Source of the DNA: Sialis fuliginosa | Lineage: Eukaryota; Arthropoda; Insecta; Megaloptera; Sialidae | Assembly: GCA_961205875.1 (NCBI GenBank) | Contig: OY540822.1 | Span: 12,464,501-12,528,500, forward strand | Direction of reading: 5' to 3' | Length of the DNA stretch: 64,000 nt | Part shown: one piece after another, positions 38,803-48,740 of the stretch | How positions within the stretch are numbered: position 1 is the stretch's first letter | How the letters are laid out: the number at the start of each line of letters is the position of its first letter | Notes under the pieces: model-generated | What the model saw: the letters and a program-made list of their open reading frames with translations, nothing else | What the model was told of the DNA's origin: nothing | The model's database searches: none | Translations under genes and position numbers: made by a program

Positions 38803-41427
38803 TATTGAGTTTTATAAAAATTATTTAATTAATACCTACAATATTTATGTTTAAATATTTCCTAGTCCACCTCTGACAATTTATAATAAAACAGCCAAAG
38901 GGTATATTTTTATTATATCAATTATAAACTGGTTGATATTTAATTATTATTTTATAACACTATTTTTTAAAACAAATATCATTTTTATATTACTGGCTTT
39001 ATATTTTCCTCAAGTTCTTTAATAAATTTCTAAATTTATTATGTTCTAATTTACATTCCAGTTCTTCGTTTCCATATTTTTTATGTATACAAATATGTTT
39101 GTATGTATATGTAAATTAATACGCAAAATATTGTCAATAAAATAAACAATTATATATATATTATACAGGTAGGTATATTTCTGTTTTCACATACCTGACA
39201 TTTTATTATAAAAATAATGATTTAATTGCAAAATGATGCAATTCTTATAAATTTTACGTCTTTATAAACAAAGAAAAACAACATTTATAAAACTGAATAA
39301 ATACTATCTGCATTAGGCTAGACGCGTAGATTTTCTATACTAGTTATAGTTAAGGTCTTAATAGTTGCAAATTTCAAAAATTGTGAAATATTTAGTTGAT
39401 TATTAATTTTTTGTGACCTTTTTCCATTGTCCTTGATTTTAAGGTTAAATATTTTTAAGAGAATTTATAAACATATAATATACCTAGTATTTTTTATGTT
39501 TAATTTAATATATTATTTGGACGTCTTTAGTTCACATATTCAAGAAATTATTTAGTATTATATAAATATAAAATAAACAACATAAAATAAATTCCGTTGT
39601 AGATATTATATTTCTATTGATTAACCCTCCAATAATTTTATACTGTTTATAAAATAATATTTTATTTATATTTGTCATATCCAATCACAATTGTTATGAC
39701 TACGATTTCTGTTTAAGAAGTGCCGTTTCACACGAGCCACTTTTATTTATATAATTTATTTCGGCGCAGTTTGCAGATAAAATATTAAAAGTTGTTTTAA
39801 ATTATCAGAAATTCATTTTTAAACTGAGAAAATAAAATTAAACAGTTCAAGTCGCAAGCCGTAACTCGAAAATGTCCATTAATCGAAACAATTTTATATG
39901 CAAGAAATCGATCGGGCAGCAAATTCATATTGTTAAATTTTTTTTTTAACTAACTAAAAAAATATGTTTTATAGCAATTGAACACCGAGGTGTGAAAAAT
40001 TAGTTACAAAATATAACCCAAACAGACAAATAAGTTAATAAAAGTTTGGAAAAGGGCCCGTACGAAGTAGTTTTCAAATACATAAGAGTGCGATATGATT
40101 TGAATCAATGGTTTATTTATATTTAACATTATTGATGTTATGATGTTGAATGATATCAAATATAATTCAATGGAACCTTATCGTGTTAACAATAATATTA
40201 TCATTAGCCGAATAAATTAACAATAGAGACATTAACAATAAGAGACTTATATAAGCAACAGTTGTTCGGTTGCCAATTTGACTGCATGCAATTTTTGTAT
40301 AAATTAATAAACCAAGTGCGTAGATACTTTTAGGAAGCTAGAAAAATCATTCGAAACTGAATAATTACAAAGGATTTAATAATAATAAAATATATTATTC
40401 AATAACAAGTTTTCTATAAAATTCCATGAAATAATTTTCCGTTTTAATAGGAATTTTCTTATAAACAAATTCTTGAAATACAAGTATTGATAAATTATTT
40501 AAAATGAGGACTTCCTAGAAATTATTTTAATAGGTAAATAAGACGAGACTTAATAAATTGAGACCTAGAAAAAATCAGACTATAATTTTTTCCCCTATTT
40601 TTGCATTATATATATTATATATACTTATAATGCAATATTTAATTATAAATGAATGCAAAATTTAAAAAAAATAAAAATATGTAACTTTTAAATATTAAAG
40701 CCTTAAAACCTAGACTCTCGACGAGAATTATAAATACATTTAATATCATCTCGTTCTCGTCTCGTTTTTAGAGCGAGAAAATCCTCATTTTGTATACCTA
40801 TATTTTAAAAATAATTTACTTTAATTATAGTGATTTTCATAGTTATTCCCTTATTTTTGCGTTATATAGGTATATTTTAAATATAAATTAATGCAAAATT
40901 AAAATATGTAACTTTTAAATATTAAAGCCTTAAAACCGAGAATTATAAATGAATTTGATATCATCTCGTTTTTAGACCGGGAAAATCCTCATTTCAGGGT
41001 ACAGCCTTTAAGTAAGTAAAATATAAAAAAATATATTTAAAAAATCTAATCTATCTGGTCGTTAACTAAAAAATAATTTTTAATTTACTCTTAAGGTCCT
41101 AAACTTCTATGGCGAGCGCCTTAGGCCCTCCTTACAAATACATATAATATAAATATTTTTAATGACATTGATATGAAAATAATAATTATTTATTTAAGTT
41201 AATAATAGAACATTATATATTTTTAATGTATATATTTGAAATAAATATATATATACGCATATGAAAAATACAATTATGGTTAATATTTTTCAACCTTTAT
41301 ATTTTTGTTCAAATAAATATACAACGGAAATGGTATTTCAAAATATTGACGTTGTAAAAATATACTTTAAAAACTAAATACAAAATATCTTATATGTTTT
41401 CAAAACAGAGAATTTGCTTATACTTAC
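38803..41427. other. AT-rich stretch with a local duplication
   Basis: Apart from the duplicated segment at 40590-40998, no gene or element is recognised. Confidence 0.4.
40590..40998. repeat. Two-copy tandem duplication
   Basis: About 40598-40800 and about 40850-40998 share, in order, 'atatgtaacttttaaatat', 'taaagccttaaaacc', 'gagaattataaat' and 'gaaaatcctcattt'. The unit length is about 250 bp, diverged by substitutions and indels. Non-coding. Confidence 0.65.
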
Positions 41428-41490
41428 AGTATCTTCCAACTCATTTTCTTCACTCTTTGTTTTGTCACTCTCACTGTTTTGTCGATACAT
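41428..41490 (-). CDS. Candidate first coding exon of an unidentified gene
   Basis: An ATG at 41490 on the minus strand opens 21 codons, MYRQNSESDKTKSEENELED plus Thr, ending exactly at a strong donor (ACT|GTAAGTAT). The acidic, Ser/Glu/Lys-rich peptide differs from the Ile/Lys/Asn/Phe translations typical of this AT-rich background. The next exon would start in phase 0 at lower coordinates; none was found. It could be a chance arrangement. Confidence 0.25.
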
Positions 41491-43136
41491 TATAATAATT
41501 ATATTATTATTATTATAATTATAATTAAAAAATTTGTATCGTCTTATCACGTTAATATTTTCCTTTAAAATGACAATTTTTCTTGCCCGTATTCTCATTT
41601 ATATCAAGAAAGCAACTTGTAATACAACTTTGTTTTTAACCTGTCTCCCCACAATATCGTTTACTTTTATGATTCTATATCATAATACAACAGTATCAGC
41701 GTCACTCGGAGTTATCTTTTTAATAATTTTATACAAAAAATTGGAATTTCCATGTTCTTGTAATTTTCATTTTATTGAAACAGTAACAGCAGTGGCGAAG
41801 CGTCCATGGAAGCAGGGGAAGCAGTGCTTCCCTTACTTTATGGGTAAATTAATACAAATCTGTGTTTTCAGTTAATAAATCATTTAAAATTATTATTACA
41901 ATATCCATCTTTATGCGCAACCCAAACATTTTAACTAAAAGTCAAAAATAACATTTAATATTAATTTACACGTTCAATTATAAAACTATAATACCTCTAC
42001 GTCTTATGTATTTTCTTGTATTTTAGTCGATATTTGTATGACGAAGTTCACTGCAGGAAATTTCACTAAAATTTTTTGAATTTTTGATTTCGTTATGTAT
42101 GTTTATTGTATAGAAAATAACGTGAAAAGTTGAAATTTTCAAACCGCAGTTTCAGTTTTTTCAAAATGTTGAAGAAAAATGACCCTAACTTTTGAACGAA
42201 TGGTCGGAATTGATTTTAATTGACGGATTTGGAATCAGCGTGACAAAATCTATATAATGACATGTATATTACCTTAAAACTCTTCACAATTTTATGAAAC
42301 GAATCGAATTTTGAATAAAATTTTCGAAGAGAAAACCGCGAGCGAAAAAATTATCAATTACCATATTTAAAAATGGGGGACTCAAACGATTAATTTTTAG
42401 AATTTTTTTACATTATTAGAAATGCAAAACCTTTAAAAATTCACAATTTCATCGATAGAATGTGATTATGGTAGCATAACTATTAGACCAATTGAGCTGT
42501 AATGTAAAATTATCTGCCCATTGCGGGAAAAATATTAATAATCCCGAAAAATTGCACGACCTAACCTAACCTGAACCAGGGCGACCAGGTCAGGTGGAGC
42601 AGCGCACAATAGGGCATAAGTGACTTTTTTGGTTCAAATCAGTGTACAGGCTGTATTTTTTTAGTAAACTTGTTTTTTTATCTTAAATTTTTTGTCGATC
42701 ATTTAAACCCGATTAAGCAAAAAATATACCTAAATATAAACAATGTTAATTTGTAAAAAAAATCGATTATTTGATAGCTGCTAACTAACAAATACTTATT
42801 CAACAATCCAGAAAACCTTTAATATGGTATTAGCTGAGATACTAACTAATCAACTTATTTTTTGATTTATCAATTTTAATTTGTTCATAATAGGGGAAAG
42901 AGGTCTCGACGGTCTTAGGGCATTTAATAGTCTTAAAGTTAATGATGTAAGCTATATTTAAAAAAAAGTTTGAGTCTGTAGGATCGCGCCCAGCTGAGAT
43001 ATGAATTATTCAACTTATTTGTTAATTTATCAATTTTAATTAACATTTTCGGTGATTTTTAACATTTTTTAGGGGGAGAGAGGGCGGAAAAATAAATCTC
43101 GCCCAGAGCGCCAGATTTGCTAAGTCCGGCACTGCA
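41491..43136. other. Repeat-rich non-coding stretch
   Basis: 41790-41860 begins like a hAT terminus ('cagtggcgaagcgtccatgg'). 42002-42290 is a diverged single arm of the foldback family at 6761-7505. 42550-42568 contains 'cctaacctaacctgaacc', which resembles the insect TTAGG telomere unit. 42600-43133 is a repeat that ends 'aagtccggcactg', a hAT-type terminus also seen inverted near 47991 ('cagtaccggatttaggg'). Confidence 0.45.
42002..42290. repeat. Diverged single arm of the 6761-7505 foldback family
   Basis: Same order of landmarks as the left arm: 'cgatatttgtatgacga', 'aacgtgaaaagttga' and 'gacggatttggaatcagcg', then 'atataatgacatgtatatta'. Several deletions relative to the arm at 6761 are visible, and the second arm is absent. 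Confidence 0.7.
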
Positions 43137-43580
43137 TATTGTAATGTCAGTTTTGAGCAAATGAGTTAGCGAGTTTTACTCAAAACTGACTTTACAATAT
43201 GAAATAATGCCAAAAATTCTTTCAAAATCCACTGACATCAGGACCGTAACTACCACCGGGGCAGTGCCCCGTGGCCCCCGAGGTTAAGGGGCTCCCGCGG
43301 CAGCGTAAAACTTTTATTTGGTTCTTACTTGAAAATGTTGCACTTATTACAAATTTGGATTTTGATGACCTTTTTTTCGTTGGCAACTTGATTTTTATAT
43401 TTATCATTTATTATACATTAAAATTAGTAAGAAGTATAAAATTCAAACTGGCGACAAAAAAGAGGTCTTCAATTTTTATTTTTCATATTCTGGGGGCCCC
43501 TCGGTCACTTCTTGGCCCGGGGCCCCCGACTGACATCTCGATTTTTTTTAAATGGAACTAACGAGTTTTGGTACTCACCA
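43137..43580. mobile_element. Palindromic MITE split by a nested insertion
   Basis: The right end 'aaatggaactaacgagtttt' matches the terminal arm of the MITE at 36286. The left part holds the hairpin 43138-43200 (tgtaatgtcagttttgagc against its complement), also present in the 57846-58070 copy. The element is interrupted by the insertion at 43239-43528. Confidence 0.65.
43239..43528. mobile_element. hAT-type insertion nested in a MITE
   Basis: A GC-richer 290-bp block starting 'caggaccgtaactaccacc' and ending 'cggggcccccg' sits inside the MITE at 43137-43580. It is flanked by identical 8-bp copies of 'actgacat' (43231-43238 and 43529-43536), the duplication length of hAT transposition. The terminal inverted repeats are weak, so the 3' end may be degraded. 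Related GC-rich scraps lie near 8650. Confidence 0.65.
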
Positions 43581-44863
43581 CCACAATTAGTTTTTAAGTT
43601 TCAGGTGTGGAAATCATTTCTTAATTAATGGAAAAAATTGGGAGAATGGAGAAAATATGTGTGATCCCAAGAAAAATAATTTCATTCATATCGATCAACA
43701 TTAACGAAATCTGCACATTGTGAACGATGCACACATTGCTGATTTTTTTTATTTTTCAATATCCATCATGCATATATTGATCCGAATTCTGAGTATAGAT
43801 AAAGTACAAAACAGGGATGGAAATTTGTGATATTTTTTAATGAAAATTTGAATATATAAAATATTTCAAAATATTTGTATTATATTAGTAAAAGAAAGTT
43901 AAATAATTTAAAAATACAGACTTTGATAGAAATATTCATTTTGACTATTTTCACCATAATGCCTATCAGTCTATCAACATATTTTCTGTATTTTTTTATT
44001 ATCATTACCTACCTACATAATTTTAATTAATTTTCATAAGGTAAGATCTATTTCGTAAATTTTATAGGTCATTTGGTAATTCTGTATTTTTGGTTAATAT
44101 AGAATCGCCGCTTATTAAACTCAAAAACTCGTTGAACAAACGTGATTACTGTAACTATTTAATGAACTTTTCATTTAGATCTGTGTTAATAACTTCCCCA
44201 CCCCTGATCGAATCGTTACAATTATAATATACGAAAACTAATTCAATTCGATACATCCGACAGTTGAAGTGCAAAGCTTGACCGAGCTTTAATATTTTTA
44301 TAACTTCACGTTACATATACATATATTCAATTACTATCAACAATCATTAATTTTATTATTTTGAATAATAATTTTGGTGTGTTTTAACAATGTTCAGAAT
44401 GCATCTACTATTTAACGAGGTTAGTTTTTAATTTATTTTTTATATTTTTTATTTCAGGTGCTTTGAGAATGAAATATTATATTTCAATACTACTTATTAC
44501 CACCAAAGCCCCGAATTGCGGCGTTTGCTACTTTAGCGATATAAAAATACATAACATTGTTTCGACTAAATAAACATTTGCGTGGACATTTACGCCACCA
44601 AGAAGACATGTTCAAATGTTATAAATGTATAATAGAATATTAATTTCAAAAATATTCCTTTAATATTTAATATTGATTTATTTGTTGTAATTTAACATAA
44701 TCACGAACATTACTTCTTGGTGACTACCTTGTACTTTATATACCTTGAATTCAACCCTAGTGGTTAACGTAATTACAATTAGGATATTAAATTAATGCAA
44801 TTTACAATATTATATTATAATATGTATTATAATTATTTAAATTTTATACCAGTTAAGAGTTAG
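43581..44863. other. AT-rich stretch with one small-peptide candidate
   Basis: Nothing is recognised except the 34-codon frame starting at 44470 (MKYYISILLITTKAPNCGVC...), preceded by a splice-acceptor-like 'tttatttcag'. It is reported separately as a finding and not accepted as a gene. Confidence 0.35.
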
Positions 44864-45641
44864 GCCAATAGTCGGTAACCTTTTGTTGTAAGAGGGCCAA
44901 ATATTATACGTGGGAATTAGTGCGGGCCGCATTTGGGTCATATGTTATTATAGTATCAATATACCTACAATATTTGTGTACAAATAAGGTACTGGCACCA
45001 GTAATGGCCTCTATAAGAGCAAGGTTAACTGTTTTTCTAATTTGCGGGCTTCTTTTTTGTAATTCTCATGAACTCATGTTACTAATAAAACAACTAACTC
45101 TTTATTTAATCAATTTAATTACGAAAGTCCGCAAATATAATTTTTTCTTTTAATTATAGTCTTTTATTTTGTTTATGTTTGTTCTCCAGTAATGGATATA
45201 ATAAAACCAGCAATTAACACTTGCTAATGATTACAAAATGATAAGTACTACAATGTAAAGCAGATACTATGATAATATAATAATTAATAAGTAAATTATT
45301 CTAATAATTAGTTTAAATGTCCACCATTTTGACACCTATTGGTCGATTGTCATCAAATCACGCTGTAAGACAGTTAAATGTATATAGATTAATATTCAGA
45401 AATGGTAGTAATCAAATATCAACAAATATTTCTAATTCAGTACATTTAATTCAAAAATTGCCATTACTGGTATCATATCCAAGACTGGTGTCAGTACCTT
45501 ATTTTAGTTTTAAAAATAAAACGCTTATTATATGACAAACGATATTATGCAGTGTATGATATCGTCCGCCACGTGTGTTGTTGGGAAAATCCTGCGGGCC
45601 GCACCAAAACGCCTCGCGGGCCGCTGGTTGCCGACCCATTG
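44864..45641. mobile_element. hAT-type element carrying a nested Tc1-like MITE
   Basis: The left end 'ccaatagtcggtaacc' is mirrored by the right end 'ggttgccgacccattg'. The outer parts are rich in 'gcgggccgc', typical of a common class of insect hAT-derived non-autonomous elements. The interior is occupied by the Tc1-like MITE at 44987-45499. No clear 8-bp duplication is visible, and another hAT-like element follows directly at 45646. Confidence 0.6.
44987..45499. mobile_element. Tc1/mariner-like MITE, copy 4 (nested)
   Basis: Flanked by TA on both sides; starts 'aggtactggcaccagta' and ends 'gactggtgtcagtacct'. High similarity to copies 1 and 3, including the short frame at 45317. Its position inside the hAT-type element shows that it inserted later than its host element. 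Confidence 0.82.
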
Positions 45642-45645
45642 TCTA

Positions 45646-46003
45646 CAGCGGTCACCAAACTACGACCCGCGGGCCGGATCCGGCCCTCCAAAGTTTTTCT
45701 TCCGGCCCCTGATTTTAATATATAAATATTTTTTATTCATATAAGAATTATATTATATTATTATATTATATAAATATATAATATTATTTTATATAATTTA
45801 AGGATTTGATGTAGGTATATGTGTATTTATCTACATTTGAATAGATATTTTCCATTATTTTCGATATATGCTCTATTTACATAGCTAATTGCACAATGCA
45901 CATATAAGTAAATGTTCTAATTTAGAATATTTTTCGTCCGGCCCCCCATGTTTAAAAAAAAATTCGATCCGGCCCGTTTCTCGGAAAGTTTAGAAGTCAC
46001 GTG
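45646..46003. mobile_element. Degenerate hAT-type non-autonomous element
   Basis: Starts 'cagcggtcaccaaactacg' followed by 'cccgcgggccggatccgg'; the other side carries 'gatccggcccgtttctcgg' and 'gtttagaagtcacgtgg', giving imperfect inverted ends. The AT-rich middle has no coding potential. Confidence 0.55.
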
Positions 46004-46154
46004 GTTGATATTTAGTTGGTTGTGTTGCAATTATTTTTCTTATAGTGGTGTAAATAAAGTTGAGTAAAAAATATGGAATATTGCTTATATTTTCTAAAAT
46101 ATTCATTATATTCATTATAAAGGAATATTTTTCAAATTAATATTCTATTATACA

Positions 46155-46987
46155 TTTATAACATACTAGCTGGGCCCACGCGGCTTCGCTCGCGTAGACT
46201 ACGGAATTTAGGATTTAAAAAATATACAGTTGAATTAATTACAAACACGATTAGTTATTAATGTAATAAAAACCAAATAACACTTAAATTACCTACCTAA
46301 CAAAAAGTAAAAATAATTTTTGTTCTATTTAAATTTAAAAGTTAATTATTGAAAACAAAATAAACAATTGACAATCAAAAGAATACCGGCCTGTTCGGCG
46401 CGCGGCGTGTTGGCACGTTCCCTCGCCGCACCCCGCGCACGGTCACAATCGCGCGAATAATATGTTCCAATATGTATATTTCGATATTTTCTAAACTATA
46501 CGACCAAATTGGATGCTGTAAATGGCAAATTATATCTACATTAAGTACTTATGACGATGAAATCATTTATTACGATAAGGATTAATGTTTTGCAGGTCAT
46601 AAGTCCATGTAAACAGAACCCAAATATTTTATGTTTTCTTTGTAACATAAAAGCAGTCATTGTGGCTTAAATATAAAAGTTAGAGATATGGTGTCGCGGA
46701 CTTTATTGTAGAACTTTTGATTCTACACAATTATTTAATACATTATGTTGTTGTATATTGAACGGTTTAGGCAGCGTATTACAAAACAGCGCGCCGACGG
46801 CAAAAATTGTCACTGCTTAGTTGTTATGTTACCTAACCTAATAAAATATAGCCTATAACCTGGCCAGAGAACGTACCTATGAATTAAAAAAAAAACACGT
46901 AAATCGGATAAGTGGTTCTTGAGTGATAAGCGCACGAACGAACAGACAGACAGACAGATAGAGAGACGTTGAGCTTTATATATATTA
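46155..46987. mobile_element. Degenerate retroposon (LINE or SINE 3' type)
   Basis: Begins 'ctagctgggcccacgcggc' with 'ttcgctcgcgtagac' and ends in 'cagacagacagacagata', then a short AT tail. This start and tail are widespread in arthropod retroposon 3' regions. A GC-rich island (46395-46455) lies in the middle. No open reading frame survives; the family cannot be fixed without a library. Confidence 0.45.
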
Positions 46988-47009
46988 ACCTTGGTACTTT
47001 ATGCATTGT

Positions 47010-47538
47010 CAGTGGCGCCGGAACCAATTTTTTCTGGGGGAGGGGGGTCAGTACGAACCTCAAAAATTAAACTGACCTTATTTTACTTCGCGTTCTTAAA
47101 ATTCAAAATTGATTAATATCGTATCGATTTATTAATATCGTATTATTTATTAAAAAATAAAAATAAATAGAAATACAGTGGAACCTTGTTTGTACGTTTC
47201 TAAAATGATTGGGGGAAAACACGTACTAACGAAATATTTTAACGCGGGGTCTTATGAAAGAATGCCGGGACCTAAAAAAAAAAAAACATACTAACAATAT
47301 TTCACTCTACTCACTTTTTATTTTTCTTTGTCTCTGACTAGACTCATGGTTACATTTGTTTATGGGCTTTAACATTAGTTTACAAAAATTAAAGAATTTT
47401 TAAGAGTAAAAAAATTACTGAAAACAGATTTTTATAATTTCACGTCGCTTCAAACCCGCCCTAAAAAAAACAAGATCCAAATTTGGGGGGGGGCAAAGAG
47501 CAGTCATTCCCCCCTGCCCCCCGGCTCCGGCGCCACTG
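47010..47538. mobile_element. Non-autonomous hAT element with intact target duplication
   Basis: Starts 'cagtggcgccggaacc', ends 'ggctccggcgccactg', and is flanked by identical 8 bp 'tgcattgt' (47002-47009 and 47539-47546). The ends and duplication length define a hAT-superfamily insertion. Inside, at about 47176, 'cagtggaaccttgtttgtac' looks like a pogo/Tigger-type terminus and may be a second element nested within. No transposase frame. Confidence 0.88.
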
Positions 47539-47546
47539 TGCATTGT

Positions 47547-48740
47547 TATCATATTATACTATATTTATTGTTAGTATAAATAACATTGGGTTGGTTATTA
47601 GATTAATATTATTTATGTACTATGCAAGATATAAAATTTTGTTAACATGAATTTATTTGAGTATTATTAATACAGGAAGGGGTAGGGAGCCGTAATTCGG
47701 CATTTTGAATCATAATTATGAAGTGAATTTTTTTTTATTGTGGTTATATTTATTTTTTGCAAATCACGTATTTAATGAATTATAAGTAAAATTTCTAAAT
47801 GAGCAGCTGAATTGACACATAAAAGGTTAAACAGTTTTTTTATTTGTCAAGTTCTTTTTATATACCAGTTCTTGAAGACATAATAACACCATGGATAAAT
47901 ACATAATACCTATTAACTATTAATTTTATTACCTTAACAGCCTAACATTTTTTTAATTAGGTATACTTTGTAAGTATTCATTTATAAGCACAGTACCGGA
48001 TTTAGGGGTGAAAAATCATTGGATGACAATATTGAAAATAATTTTTCAGGTTTGTTTAATAAAAATATTTCAATTTTATTTGACGTATGGCTTTATAATT
48101 CATAATTATAATTATGTCTTTCGTACAAAATAGAGTATTTTTATGTTGATGAACTTAAATATATTTATAATTTAATCCAAAAATGTACCTTATTTCCCAT
48201 CCACTTCCATTTGAGCACTTGAACGAAAATTACATTCCAGATCCCAGAGCGCCAAATTTAAGTTAAATACGTTATAATTTAAACTTATTGTTAGAGTTAC
48301 ATAATTCAAATCTGTGGATTTTAGTGACAAAACGTACAATATGTATTTAATTTCTGACTGTTGGCACTACACAAAACAAAACTTTCATCGGATGTTTCTG
48401 TTTCTGTATTCATAGTATTGAATGTCATTTGTACGAGTTAAATGAATTCAATAATTGCTTTTTCTGTATAAATAAATATCTATTAAATCTTTATATGTAA
48501 TGATTATTGATGAAAATATTTTATTTAAATCGTGAAAATATCATATTGCTAGTGTGTCATTCGAGAATGTTCTATAAATGTTAGATGATGTATGTAAGTA
48601 CTACTTTTATTTATTTATTTTAATATATCAACAAAATATAATGCTTTTGTATTTTAAAGTAGTTCTAAACATGCTTACAAACGTATACACCCAAAAAATA
48701 TATATACTTTTTTAAAGCTATGAAATAACCCATCAACAAT
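47547..48740. other. AT-rich DNA upstream of the 48741 gene
   Basis: A hAT-like pair of ends may span about 47991-48270 ('cagtaccggatttagg' and 'agagcgccaaatttaag'). The last few hundred bases presumably hold the promoter and 5' untranslated region of the gene that starts at 48741, but no motif could be supported. Confidence 0.4.

Noticed and set aside
38619-38828. 69-codon frame (and its twin at 45317-45535)
   Set aside because: Inside copies of the same MITE and shared through common descent; no codon-level evidence of protein function.
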